From Roseobacter weihaiensis (lineage in GTDB: Bacteria > Pseudomonadota > Alphaproteobacteria > Rhodobacterales > Rhodobacteraceae): a DNA stretch of 64,000 bases. The translations under genes were made by a program, and so were the position numbers. The stretch spans positions 62,001-126,000 of the forward strand of contig NZ_JACNMO010000005.1 in NCBI RefSeq assembly GCF_020622345.1, given 5' to 3'. Shown one piece after another: positions 53,814-63,684 of this stretch (position 1 is its first letter; each line of letters starts with the position of its first letter). The notes under the pieces were generated by a model, which did no database searches, was not told the origin of the DNA, and was given only the letters and a program-made list of their open reading frames with translations.

Positions 53814-55031
53814 ATGGAAGCAACACTCACACTCATCATATCCTTCGGGATACTGCTGGCGCTCGCGCTCGTGGTGTTCTGCGTGATCAAGTGGTGGAAC
53901 ATGCCGGTGATTGGCGTCACGCCCGTACCCTTGTTCACCTTTATCGCGATCCTGTTCACATCCGGTCTGGATGTCGGTCTTATCATGTTCCCATTGGGTG
54001 AATTCCCAACCTATGCCGACACGGCAGGAAATCCCGAATATAGCTTCACCAACCCACTGGCGATTGAATTCGGCTTTTGGGGCTTTCTGATCTGGGGGTT
54101 CTACTTCCTGACAAGCTTCTATTTCTGCGCTATCGAACCGCGTGTAAAGTTCTTTGACATCCCCTTCGTCCGGGTTCTCAACAACATTGTCATCATTGGC
54201 ACCTGTGCATTCACCGCAAGTCTCTTCCTTGTCTATCTCCCGTTCTATATCCCCGAAATCGGTGATGGCGAGACGGTCGTCGCGACGTTCTATGTGATTG
54301 TCTTCTGCGTCATTCTGGCTGCGGCTTACTCAAGCACCGACATCAAGTTTGTCCGCATCCTGAGTGTCGGCTCAACATTCCTCTTCCTGTCGCTGATCGT
54401 GCTGATGTGGGCCATCGGAGATCTGGGTATTACAGGGCTGGCCGGGACCCTGTCGAATATCGGGGGGTACTTCACGAATATCCATAAATTCGTCGTTCCG
54501 ATCAACGCCTATCACGAGTTTTATCTGTTCTGGTGGTTCGCTTGGTCGATCATGATTGGCCAGTTCACCTCCCGCTTTGTGGGTGGGTTGAAAACACAGC
54601 ACCTTTTGCTGGCACTGCTTGTCATTCCATCGATCCCGCTGGCGATCTGGTTCTCGGTTCTCTACCACTACTACGTGAGTGAGATCAGCACAGACGGGTT
54701 GCTGAACATTGCAATGGTGATTGTCGGCGTAACGTTCGTCATCAACTCTCTGGATAGCTTGATCCGGCTCTACTCGGACAACCTGAACATCACCGCCCAG
54801 CGGTTTGGCAAGTTTTGGTACATCGCGGGCAACGTGGCCGTTCTCTTTGGTCTCACCCTGCTGTTCAAAAGCCAGTGGCTGCAGATTCAGTGGATCGGTG
54901 CCGTCGTGGTGGCGATCTATCTGGCTTGTGTGATCTACATCCTTTTCCGTCACCGCGACGGGGTTCTGTCGATCGCAACCTCACCGCCCGAAAACGACCT
55001 CGATTTCGAAAAGATCAAGGTGTCAAACTAG
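53814..55031 (+). CDS. Divergent BCCT-like membrane transporter
   Basis: The 405-residue membrane protein has about ten to eleven helices. LFWWFAWSIMIGQFTSRFVGG fits the BCCT signature (WWISWAPFVG-FIARISRG), and SGLDVGLIMFPLGEFPTY aligns with the sodium/substrate loop region GIGLMFFGVAEP. It is about 100 residues shorter than typical betaine/choline/carnitine carriers and diverged at signature positions. The start is the ATG preceded by GGGAGA; a GTG 18 bases earlier lacks that support. It likely moves a quaternary amine or related osmolyte. Confidence 0.75.
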   Translation: MEATLTLIISFGILLALALVVFCVIKWWNMPVIGVTPVPLFTFIAILFTSGLDVGLIMFPLGEFPTYADTAGNPEYSFTNPLAIEFGFWGFLIWGFYFLTSFYFCAIEPRVKFFDIPFVRVLNNIVIIGTCAFTASLFLVYLPFYIPEIGDGETVVATFYVIVFCVILAAAYSSTDIKFVRILSVGSTFLFLSLIVLMWAIGDLGITGLAGTLSNIGGYFTNIHKFVVPINAYHEFYLFWWFAWSIMIGQFTSRFVGGLKTQHLLLALLVIPSIPLAIWFSVLYHYYVSEISTDGLLNIAMVIVGVTFVINSLDSLIRLYSDNLNITAQRFGKFWYIAGNVAVLFGLTLLFKSQWLQIQWIGAVVVAIYLACVIYILFRHRDGVLSIATSPPENDLDFEKIKVSN

Positions 55032-55042
55032 TCAAAACCAAG

Positions 55043-55067
55043 CTGCGCCGGACTGGAGCCGGCGCAG
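55043..55067 (+). terminator. Strong hairpin after the BCCT-like gene
   Basis: CTGCGCCGG (55043-55051) pairs perfectly with CCGGCGCAG (55059-55067) across a seven-base loop, 12 bases after the stop. No T run follows, so it may act by stabilising the transcript end as well as by termination. Confidence 0.65.
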
Positions 55068-55491
55068 TTCCCAAAAGTCTTGGCGGGTGCGCTGTTACGT
55101 GTCCACAATTGCTTGAGGCTTTGCGCAGGCCTCCGTGCGCGGCTCAAAAAGGGAATGTTTGGTAAGCTGCAGCTCCACGCCGCCTCGCGTCGATGTAAGT
55201 CCCGAAATTGCCGCGATGTGCAGGAATGCCGGTTGGCAGCAGTCGAGTTCCTCGCTCACTCCAGCGGAGATGCCAGATGGGTAGGTGTTCGATCATTCGG
55301 AATAGCCGAAAATCCCGCGCCCCATCTGCGGGCCTGTCCAATGCACGGTGCGCCGCTTTGCAATCCATAGTCACCGGCGAATGGGCTCCAGCTATTGCGC
55401 TGAAACCAATAGATGCTCCTTCCGCCGAAGCTCTTTGATACAGCCATCCTCCATAGTTTCCGAACGTAGGTGTCAATTGGACTTGGCGCCT
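55068..55491. other. Intergenic stretch, no gene recognised
   Basis: About 420 bases between the hairpin and the stop of the YbaY-like gene. The minus-strand frame at 55144-55476 has no plausible start or family signal. Confidence 0.35.
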
Positions 55492-55893
55492 TCAATACAT
55501 CGCCTTGTTGAGCGTGATAGAGACGGGTAATCCAGTTGCGACCTGCGCACTGCCCCGCGCCAGAAGCCAGCCGTCTTCACCCTCCAGACGGGCAACAACC
55601 TGCAGCGTTGGCGAAGGGGTCGAGCTTGCGGGCACCGCCAAGGAAAACGCTATCGTCTGTGAAACGCCGTCGCTTTTGATCCGCGTTTTCACATGGCGAC
55701 GTTGTTCTTTTTCCTGCAGGGCCGAGTCCTCCAGATAGATCTCGATCCGGCCTTCCGGGATCGCCTTGCCACTTTCGAATTTGATGGTGCCGTGCATATC
55801 TTGTGGTTGCGCCGATACTGCTCCGACGACCGCGACGACAGCCGCAAATCCTGCGGTTGCGAATAGGGTTCGGCGATTGATCCGGGGCTTCAT
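55492..55893 (-). CDS. YbaY-like exported protein
   Basis: The 133-residue protein starts at MKPRINRRTLFATAGF. The N-terminus has two arginines before a hydrophobic stretch and may be a Tat signal. The mature domain matches the YbaY/YscW-type beta fold: MHGTIKFESGKAIPEGRIEI, then YLEDSALQEKE, and ARGSAQVATGLPVSITLNK. The family is periplasmic or lipoprotein, but no lipobox is seen here. It is downstream of the large RTX protein on the same strand and could assist envelope or export processes. The exact role is unknown. Confidence 0.75.
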   Translation of the reverse strand: MKPRINRRTLFATAGFAAVVAVVGAVSAQPQDMHGTIKFESGKAIPEGRIEIYLEDSALQEKEQRRHVKTRIKSDGVSQTIAFSLAVPASSTPSPTLQVVARLEGEDGWLLARGSAQVATGLPVSITLNKAMY

Positions 55894-55992
55894 CACAAGC
55901 TCTCTCACCTCTTTACTCTCCTCAGGTGGCAGCTCCGCGCATAGGGGATGGCTTCAGAAGAGGCGCCTGAAAAGCACCCCTCTCGTCCCGCG

Positions 55993-58900
55993 TCAGATGA
56001 TAATGAAATCGTCTGCCGAAAGATCCAGATTTGTACCCAGTTGCGCAAACTGGATTGCATCAACCTCACCAGAGCCGTCCGCGTCATAGGACAACGCCCC
56101 ATTGCCGGTGTCATAGATGATGCGGTCATCGCCATCACGGCTTGCCCCCGTCGCACTCCCGTGAAACGCGCCGAACGAAAGTACGCCCTCATCGCCCACG
56201 TCTTCAAAGATGAGATTGTCCAGAAGGATCACGTCCTCGCTGACTTCGAAATCCTCGATCGTGTCGATATTGCCGTCTCCAAGCGCTGTCGAAAACCGGA
56301 AAGAATCCTCTCCCTCTCCGCCAATGAGCGTATCGGCCTCCAGCCCGCCATCGAGCAGGTCGCTGCCCCTGCCACCGCGCAGCATATCGGCACCCGCCTC
56401 CCCCGGTTCAGCGGGTGCGGGGGGGAAGTCCACCGAGACGTTCAGCGTATAGGTCGAGCCCTCGGGCACGGCTTCCGTCCAGCCGCCTTCCTCGGACTCC
56501 GCCGTCCAGCTGCCTTGCAGGATGTAATAGGTGCCTGTTTCCTCCACGACAAAAACCGTGCTTGAATCCCGATTGCTTGTTGATCCGGGGTCGCCACCGC
56601 CATCATCGTTTTCGGTGACGATATCGCCATTGCTGTCCAGCAGCCGGACCCAGCTGTCATGCACGTTTGGATCGGCAATGCCGTCAATGTCGATTGACAG
56701 GATGGTTCCAGCCGCCAGATCGATACTGTAATAGCCGCCCTGTCCGTTCCCGGTGGCTTCCACAGTCGTGTGAAGCACGGTGGTCGAATCGAAGATGTCA
56801 GGGTCCTCGGCCAGAGAAAAATTATCCGAAATGTCGAAGGCCGTCGCGATGGAGTTATTCGTCGCATCCGGTCCCAGCGTGGCATAGCCGGTGCCCATTC
56901 CCGGTGTCGGCAGCGCATCACCCTGATAGGCGAAATCGCCCAGCAGCGTGTCATCACCGCGACCGCCGCGCAGCTCATCGTCGCCGCCCTGCCCCGTCAG
57001 CACATTGGCGGCAGCGTTGCCTTGCAGACGGTCGTCAAAGCCCGATCCGGAGAGGTTCTCGATCGAGACATAGGTGTCACCCTCAGAGGTGTCGCGGCGC
57101 AGATTGAGCCGGACCCCGCTGGTCGCATCGGAGTAATCCGCCGTGTCACTGCCGGCCCCGCCGTTCAACAGATCTTCGCCGCCGCCGCCGGTCAGAATGT
57201 CGTCCCCTGCTCCGCCCGAGAGGGCGTTGATCTGGTCATCGCCGATCAGCCGGTCATCGTGGAAAGAGCCCACGGCGTTTTCGAGATCGACGAGGATGTC
57301 GTGCCGGATTGTCGTGCCACGGCCCACGATCTGCACGGGTCCATCGGCATCACCGCCCGTGGCCGTACCATTGGCGAGGTCTACCGTCACGCCACTGGAG
57401 CTGCCCCTGTAGACGACTGTATCATTGCCTTCGCCGCCATCCAGATAGTCCTGCCCGGCACCCCCGATGATCGTGTCGTCGCCGCCTTCACCGTAGAGGA
57501 TGTCGCCATCATTGCCGCCATCCAATATGTCATCGCCGTCGCGGCCGTTGAAGACATCGCCGCCGCCCTGGCCCAAGAAGTGGTTTGCCGCGGAGGTCCC
57601 GATGAACCGGTCGATGCGGTCGTCGGACCCGATCAGATTCTCGATATCGTAGAATGTGTCACCCGACGCGGTACCGCCGCTGGCGACATTGGTCTCAAGA
57701 TTGACGAGCAGCTGGAAGGGGCTCTCGCGGCTGTAGTCAACCGTGTCGACGCCGTCACCGCCCCGGAAGACATCGACACCGGCCTGGCCGCTCATCATAT
57801 CGTCACCGTCACCGCCATCGAGCAGGTCATCGCCCTGACCGCCAAGGATCATGTCGTTACCATCTCCGCCGTAAAGCGAGTCGTTGCCATCGTCGCTCTC
57901 GGTCTGGTCTTCGAGGTCTGCGACGTCGATGGTGTTGTTGACATCGCGGCTGGCAAGCGAGTCGCGCCCGCCGATGATCATGTCATCACCGCCCATGCCG
58001 AAGATCGTATCGTCACCGCTGCCGCCGTCCAGCGTTTCACTGCTGTCGTCACCGAAGATGATGCTGGTCCGGGTATTGTCGCCCACGCTGGATGCGGTTT
58101 CACCGCCCGTGTCTTCTGGCTGGTCCGCCGCCAGCTGGTCGGCCGCGCCGTCGGCGTAGATGATGTTTTCGACATTGGCGATTTCGCCTATGTCGAGGTC
58201 TCTGGACATCACGATGACCGTATCGTTGCCGCCATCCGCTTCCTCGCGCACGATGTCGTCAACGGAATCGACGAAATAGGTGTCGTCGCCATCGTTCCCC
58301 GCCATCCGGTCAGCGCCGCCACGGCCATCCAGAACGTTGTCGCCGTCATTGCCGATCAGAATGTCGTCATACCGACTGCCGATGCCGCTCTCGATGTAAT
58401 ACTCGGTCTCATCGGCGTTGTGCCCGGCAAAGATCGACACGTTGTTGTTGTGCCCGTTGACGCTGGAGAACTGTCCGGCACGCAGATCAAGGATCGTGCC
58501 CGCGGTGGAGCCGGAAAAGTCGACGGTATCGGTGCCGCCGGTATCATGGATCACAAAGCCGATGTCGCGCTGCATGCCCGATGACGTGAGCTCATAGCCA
58601 TATTTCGAGCTGTTAAACCCGTAGACGTCGTCATCGGTATTCAGGTCGATGGTCTGATAGGTCCGCTCCCCATCCTCGTCCACTGTGGAGAAATAGCTGC
58701 GAATGACGGCTTCGATATCCCCCATCAGCGGCGTCGAGGCCGACCAGCGGCTGTCTTCGCCGACATCGATCCCATCGAAGTAGGACATGACGCTGTATTG
58801 CTGACGGTCATAGGTCCAGGTCGCATTGTTCAGGTAGTTGATCTGCACGCCCCCGGGGCCGCTATAATTGTAAAGGCCGGGATGGTTCAGGCCGAACTCA

Positions 58901-59616
58901 TGACCCAGTTCGTGAATGAAGCTGTCGAAAACATAGCCGCCGATATCGGTCAAGTTCGGCTCGGTGTCGTGGAACCGTTGACCGACGCTGATAAAGCGGT
59001 TGCTTGAAAAGGCGCTCCCGTCGCTCTGCTCGCCCAATTCGGGGCTGACAATCTGCATCCAGTCCGTTTCCGCATCGAATGGCGCATCGTCGACGATTTC
59101 GAACTGAAACGGGGCGACAGAGGCCCACATCTCCAGGGCGCCTATAGCAGACTCCTGATAGTCGGGATGGTTACTGAGCTCCTGGACATTGATCCGCATC
59201 GGCTTACCCGCGATCTCTGGCGTCAGGTCGCGAGGAAGGGCGCCCAGATAGTTGAGATAGGCTTCGTAATCCTCACTTTTACCGAATGGGTTGTCCGGCG
59301 TCTGATCGTTGATCCACCATTGCTCGCTGGCGTTGTCGGTATCGAATTGCGCGTTGGCCGACAGTTGAAGTGGTCCGCCCTCTGCGCGCGAAAGCATCGC
59401 TTCAGGACCGTTTGCGGCGTCCGGGGTTTCGGTAGAGCTACCCGAGGCAACAGGATCCGGGACATGTTCTTCTTCGAGAGCCGCCAGATCAGGCATCGTC
59501 TCTTGAAGAGCTGTGGTTTCATCCAAGTTCGCTTGAAATCCAGCCTTTTGAAACCCGATCTTTCCAAAAGAAGTTTCTTGCTCGGGGCCGTACCCCATTT
59601 CACACATGATGCACAT
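55993..59616 (-). CDS. Serralysin-type metallopeptidase with RTX repeats
   Basis: The 1207-residue acidic protein has no N-terminal signal peptide. The M10 peptidase (about 95-330) carries the zinc motif HELGHEFGLNH (His235, Glu236, His239, His245) and a Met-turn, YSVMSYFDG. From about 430 to 900 lie many GGxGxDxx calcium-binding repeats, for example GGSGDDTIFGMGGDDMIIGG. A PPC-like beta domain (about 920-1065; GYYSIDLAAGTILSIDIDG, TGTYYILQG) is followed by more repeats and the C-terminal SADDFIII, typical of type I secretion. It is probably an exported protease for nutrient gain or host contact. No secretion ABC genes are seen in the window. GAAAGGATG precedes the start. Confidence 0.93.
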   Translation of the reverse strand: MCIMCEMGYGPEQETSFGKIGFQKAGFQANLDETTALQETMPDLAALEEEHVPDPVASGSSTETPDAANGPEAMLSRAEGGPLQLSANAQFDTDNASEQWWINDQTPDNPFGKSEDYEAYLNYLGALPRDLTPEIAGKPMRINVQELSNHPDYQESAIGALEMWASVAPFQFEIVDDAPFDAETDWMQIVSPELGEQSDGSAFSSNRFISVGQRFHDTEPNLTDIGGYVFDSFIHELGHEFGLNHPGLYNYSGPGGVQINYLNNATWTYDRQQYSVMSYFDGIDVGEDSRWSASTPLMGDIEAVIRSYFSTVDEDGERTYQTIDLNTDDDVYGFNSSKYGYELTSSGMQRDIGFVIHDTGGTDTVDFSGSTAGTILDLRAGQFSSVNGHNNNVSIFAGHNADETEYYIESGIGSRYDDILIGNDGDNVLDGRGGADRMAGNDGDDTYFVDSVDDIVREEADGGNDTVIVMSRDLDIGEIANVENIIYADGAADQLAADQPEDTGGETASSVGDNTRTSIIFGDDSSETLDGGSGDDTIFGMGGDDMIIGGRDSLASRDVNNTIDVADLEDQTESDDGNDSLYGGDGNDMILGGQGDDLLDGGDGDDMMSGQAGVDVFRGGDGVDTVDYSRESPFQLLVNLETNVASGGTASGDTFYDIENLIGSDDRIDRFIGTSAANHFLGQGGGDVFNGRDGDDILDGGNDGDILYGEGGDDTIIGGAGQDYLDGGEGNDTVVYRGSSSGVTVDLANGTATGGDADGPVQIVGRGTTIRHDILVDLENAVGSFHDDRLIGDDQINALSGGAGDDILTGGGGEDLLNGGAGSDTADYSDATSGVRLNLRRDTSEGDTYVSIENLSGSGFDDRLQGNAAANVLTGQGGDDELRGGRGDDTLLGDFAYQGDALPTPGMGTGYATLGPDATNNSIATAFDISDNFSLAEDPDIFDSTTVLHTTVEATGNGQGGYYSIDLAAGTILSIDIDGIADPNVHDSWVRLLDSNGDIVTENDDGGGDPGSTSNRDSSTVFVVEETGTYYILQGSWTAESEEGGWTEAVPEGSTYTLNVSVDFPPAPAEPGEAGADMLRGGRGSDLLDGGLEADTLIGGEGEDSFRFSTALGDGNIDTIEDFEVSEDVILLDNLIFEDVGDEGVLSFGAFHGSATGASRDGDDRIIYDTGNGALSYDADGSGEVDAIQFAQLGTNLDLSADDFIII

Positions 59617-59656
59617 GTTCAGATCATCCTTTCTTAACGATGCCGGAGGCGTAAAT

Positions 59657-59797
59657 TCAAGTCGTCGGGGTCAGGCCGCGGGTCAGCGTGCCGACGTAAT
59701 CTAGGAAGGCTTCGCAGTCTTTGTTTTTGCCAGATGGATTGTCTGACGTCTGATCGTTAACCCACCATTGGTCGTTGATCTGGATCGGAGAAGGCAT
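59657..59797 (-). pseudogene. Truncated duplicate of the RTX protein N-terminal segment
   Basis: The 46-codon frame from MPSPIQINDQ reads QWWVNDQTSDNPSGKNKDCE then AFLDYVGTLTRGLTP. It aligns closely with residues around 100-138 of the RTX metallopeptidase (QWWINDQTPDNPFGKSEDYE, AYLNYLGALPRDLTP). The two segments are on the same strand and the fragment lies 40 bases upstream of the large gene. It looks like what is left of a tandem duplication. Confidence 0.7.
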
Positions 59798-59860
59798 GTT
59801 TAAGGACTCCCTATCGGACAACCAAAAGTTGTTGAGGCTGTTCGGGTTTGATTGAGCCAA

Positions 59861-60576
59861 GTATCAACTGGCTTCGTGTGTGCTGACGGCGGAGAAAATG
59901 TGCTGGCTGTAAAAACTTTACACCTTCATCAATAATAATGCGGTGTTTTTATGTGGTTACGATTCTGCCTGTGCTTCTTTTTTTCGAGATTTACGTATTA
60001 AATTCAACTGGAAATCCGGATAGTAACACTATCGGCGAAATTTGGCTTGGTAACCGGAGCGTGTAGGCACAGCGACACTCCCCACCATCAAGATCAGAAT
60101 TTGGTGGGCCAATGAAGCGCCCAAGCGCCCGCGCGCGCCAAAATCAAGGCGCATCCCAGAGGTCAATTGTGATGCTCCGCCGACAGGTTGACCTGTAGCG
60201 TGGCGGACTGATCGGCACCGCCCTGAACGCCCTAAGAACGGAGGTTAGACTTGCGTAACCGCGGGGTTGCCTTTCCCGTATTGCAACCGCTGATCCGGCC
60301 AAGAGTGCGGCGCGGTGGACGGATGTCCGATATGGCAACCGGTCAGGTCCGTTTTCGCTGATGCGAATGGCCTGTATTGGCTGCCCAATTCCAAAGTGGC
60401 GTGAGCGTATTCTCTATCAATCCGTTGTTTTCCTGAGCCAAAGATCGAATGCAACCACTCCTCATGAGCGCCTCAGGCACCCTAACATGGCTGTGGTGAG
60501 TTTGGAGCCATCAACGGGTTTTCGTCCGCATTGCATGCGCGTAGACTGAAAGAGTTGTTTAAGAAAGGGCCGTGAG
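59861..60576. other. Intergenic region upstream of the RTX gene and DUF2339 gene
   Basis: About 715 bases between the duplicate fragment and the next gene. The part near 59900-60010 is AT-rich and probably contains the leftward promoter. Around 60150-60460 short minus-strand frames exist, but none is recognisable. Confidence 0.4.
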
Positions 60577-63351
60577 TTGGAGGCGTTGTTTGTTGTTCTG
60601 GGACTTGCATTCCTTGGGATCCCGGTAGCGGTCATCTACCTACTGGTCCAGCATTTTGGCGTTAAGCGCGAATTGCGAAACCTGCAAACGCAATTGACGT
60701 TGTTGCAAGAACGCCTCGGAGACCGCGCACAGCCTGTGGACGATCAAGGCTTCTTAACACCCGGCGCCGCAACGCCGGATGCGATGACTTCCCCCGAACC
60801 TCTTCCCACAGGAGGGACCGTTGGGCCCTGGGTCCAGCCTAAGCAGGGTGTCATCGAACCGACCACTGAGGCTAACATCACAGCGTCGCAAGATCCATTG
60901 CAACAGGCAGAAAGCAGTGCTGAACCGCCCCGAGCCGTAGTCCTGCGGCGCGAAAACCTCCGAAAGTTGGCGGCCTGGTTGTCCGGGAACTGGTTCTATG
61001 TCGCCTCCGCCATTTCACTGGCGCTTGCCGGTATCTTTTTAGTTCAATACGGGGTCGAAAACGGTCTCCTGCCACCGCGCATCCGGGTTTTGGTCGCACT
61101 TGCCTTTGGCGCAACCCTGATCGCAGTCGGCGAAGTGATCCGCCGCCGCTACGGCGACAACGATGAGGCAACAACCGCCTACCTGCCGTCTGTATTTTCC
61201 GGAGCCGGGATCGTCACGCTGTTTGGAGGCATTCTATCTGCGCGTCTCTTGTACGATTTGATCACCCCCGAGACCGCGCTCAGCGGGATGGTTGCGGTGG
61301 CTGTCGTGGCGCTTGTGCTGGGCTGGTTCTACGGCGCACTTCTGGCGGCGGTCGGGATCGCTGGTGCCTTCATCGCACCTTTCATTGTCGGAGGCAGCTC
61401 AAACGACCCGAGCTGGCTCTATGGATATTTCGCCGTGATCGCGATCCTTGGCCTTGGGATCGACGCGGTTCGTCGCTGGGCCTGGATAACGGTGCTGACG
61501 CTGGTCTTGGCCTATGCGGCTGGAGGCCTGGTTGTCCTTGGCAGCCCGGGCACCGCAGGCGCCTTCGCTCTTTTCGTAACGGCCGTGGTGGTGTTTGCGA
61601 TCCTCGTGCCTGTCCGACGCCTGTCCCCCGATCATGACGGCACAATGGTGCTTGAGGCGCTTGCCAGGAGACCCGGGACGCCCTGGCCCGACTTTCCGGC
61701 GCGCGTGGCGTTCGCGGCAATGCTGGCAACTGCGGTGAGCCTTTTCTGGGTCTCGATGGCAGGCGTCACCGAGTTCTGGCTCGCAACCGGGCTTCTGACC
61801 ACGCTTGCTGCCTTGCTGATCCTTTGGACACGACAGGGCCCTGCCCTTCAGGATGTGGCCCTTCTGCCCGCCATCGGGCTCATCAGCGCGCTTACGTGGC
61901 AAGGCAAGGAGCGGATGGATGTATGGCGTTTGTTCAACGAAAACTATGACGATACCCCCGAGGCGGATTTCCCGCTCGCAGTGACAGCCCTCCTTCTGAT
62001 GGCAGCCGGTGTTTCGGTTCTCGCGTTCTGGCGGGCACTGGCGTCGCGCGGCTCGGAGGCTCGCTTTGGTCTCATCTGGGCGGCTGCGGCGGCGCTGTCA
62101 GTACCTGCGGCTGCGATCAGCCTCGAGCTCCTATGGGAACCGGCCGCCGTCATCGGTGCATACCCCTGGGCCCTGCACGCCGTATCACTGGCCGCTCTGA
62201 TGGTCGTCTTTGCCGAGCGGTTGGCCCGAACCGACGGCCCGGATGATCGCCTGCGGATGTCGCTGCCGGTGCTCTCTGCGCTGTCGGCACTGGCATTTGC
62301 CTTCACCATTCTGTTCTCCGAGACCGCACTCACGCTGGCCTTGGTTGCGACAGTGGTTGCCGCCGCCGCGCTGGACCGGGCGTTCCGGATACCGCAGATG
62401 ACGGCCTTCATCACCGTGGGTGTTGTCACCATCGGCTACCGTGTGATCGCAGATCCCGGTTTAGGCTTCGCTCTGCAAGGACCGCTTGCAGAGGTCATTT
62501 TTATTCATTGTGGCACCCTGGCCGGTTTTGTCACAGCGTTCGTCCTGATTACCGGACTGACCCGGCCCACAGCCAAAACCATGCTGGACAGTGCCGCCTG
62601 GGCTACGGCCGGGTTGCTCCTCTCAATTCTTCTCTTTCGCTGGCTGGACACCTTGTCTCAAAACCAGGATGCGTCACACTGGGCAATGGGTCTTTATGCG
62701 ACGATCTGGCTTGGCCTGATGGCAGCGCAGCTCCAACGGCTGTCACTGGGGGGACTGCTGCGCTATGCACGCATCTTGCTGTCCGTCGGTTTCGGCCTTC
62801 TCGGATTTGGGGCCACATTAGTTGCCCTGACGTTCGTGAACCCGGTCGTCAGTAACTGGTCCGGGACGGTGCTTGGTCCGCCGGTCTTCAATACGCTGGC
62901 GATTGCCTATCTTTTGCCGGCCCTTTTGCTGCTGGCGACAGCGCTACGGCTACATGTTCTGGACCGGCGGGCCAAAATCGGTTTCCTGACAATAGCTGCG
63001 GGCCTGATTTTGTTCTGGGTCTTTGCGACGATCCGACACTACTGGCAGGGCGCAGAGGGTATGGTCCTCGATCAAGGCATCTCCCAGCCTGAACTTTACA
63101 GCTACACCGTTGCGCTCCTCCTGGTCGGGGCAGGCTTGTTTTATCAGTCCTTGGCACGCCACTCGAATTCGATGCGGCGGGCGGGGCTGACCGTCATCGC
63201 TCTGGCGGTGGGAAAGGTATTCTTCATCGATGCGGCGGGGTTGACCGGTCTGACGCGGGTGTTTTCGTTTCTGCTGTTGGGTGTTGCGCTCGCCGCGCTG
63301 GCATGGCTTGGACGCTGGGCCGGACGGAGCATGGGCCGTGAGCACCTTTGA
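60577..63351 (+). CDS. DUF2339 multi-pass membrane protein
   Basis: The 924-residue protein has one N-terminal helix (about 3-27) followed by a coiled stretch (RELRNLQTQLTLLQERLGD), an acidic/proline linker, and more than twenty further membrane helices from about residue 135. The DUF2339 start motif LSGNWFYVASAISLALAGIF is clear, followed by VQYGVENGLLPPRIRVLVAL. The start is TTG at 60577; no ATG fits upstream. The family is widespread but uncharacterised. Proposed envelope or transport roles are speculative. It ends in the basic tail GRWAGRSMGREHL. Confidence 0.87.
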   Translation: MEALFVVLGLAFLGIPVAVIYLLVQHFGVKRELRNLQTQLTLLQERLGDRAQPVDDQGFLTPGAATPDAMTSPEPLPTGGTVGPWVQPKQGVIEPTTEANITASQDPLQQAESSAEPPRAVVLRRENLRKLAAWLSGNWFYVASAISLALAGIFLVQYGVENGLLPPRIRVLVALAFGATLIAVGEVIRRRYGDNDEATTAYLPSVFSGAGIVTLFGGILSARLLYDLITPETALSGMVAVAVVALVLGWFYGALLAAVGIAGAFIAPFIVGGSSNDPSWLYGYFAVIAILGLGIDAVRRWAWITVLTLVLAYAAGGLVVLGSPGTAGAFALFVTAVVVFAILVPVRRLSPDHDGTMVLEALARRPGTPWPDFPARVAFAAMLATAVSLFWVSMAGVTEFWLATGLLTTLAALLILWTRQGPALQDVALLPAIGLISALTWQGKERMDVWRLFNENYDDTPEADFPLAVTALLLMAAGVSVLAFWRALASRGSEARFGLIWAAAAALSVPAAAISLELLWEPAAVIGAYPWALHAVSLAALMVVFAERLARTDGPDDRLRMSLPVLSALSALAFAFTILFSETALTLALVATVVAAAALDRAFRIPQMTAFITVGVVTIGYRVIADPGLGFALQGPLAEVIFIHCGTLAGFVTAFVLITGLTRPTAKTMLDSAAWATAGLLLSILLFRWLDTLSQNQDASHWAMGLYATIWLGLMAAQLQRLSLGGLLRYARILLSVGFGLLGFGATLVALTFVNPVVSNWSGTVLGPPVFNTLAIAYLLPALLLLATALRLHVLDRRAKIGFLTIAAGLILFWVFATIRHYWQGAEGMVLDQGISQPELYSYTVALLLVGAGLFYQSLARHSNSMRRAGLTVIALAVGKVFFIDAAGLTGLTRVFSFLLLGVALAALAWLGRWAGRSMGREHL

Positions 63352-63684
63352 CCCAAACGGATGTTGGATTGCTGCGGGGGACCAGGAAACCCATCATGGA
63401 CATTTGTTACGAATGGTCTCAACACGCGGCCCACAGAGGCGAGATACTATGGGCCGCCCCTGGACCAGTACAGTTGAGAACAAGGCACCTATGAGCCGAA
63501 CCCCATGATGCGCCAATTCGTCTGGGTTTACGGCATGGTGATCCCGGAACACTTTGCAGACCCAAGTGAAAGCCGAACGGTATATCAAACGTTGAAGAAA
63601 TTCCGCCAAGAAAGGCCCCCGCGAAGGCGGCATGGGTGTACGACCGCTATCAGAGGCGTAGCGGCGCCGAAAGCGCTGCCCGGT
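63352..63684. other. Intergenic stretch without a supported gene
   Basis: About 330 bases between the DUF2339 gene and the stop of the partial gene at the window edge. Short frames on both strands show no start signals or known motifs. Confidence 0.35.

Noticed and set aside
56300-58400. Repetitive DNA resembling a repeat array
   Set aside because: The repeats are degenerate nonapeptide codons of a calcium-binding RTX protein, not direct repeats with unique spacers, so not CRISPR.
56770-58584. 604-codon frame antisense to the RTX repeats
   Set aside because: It mirrors the GGxGxD repeat codons, giving long runs of Val, Ala and Ile, and is explained by the repeat composition.
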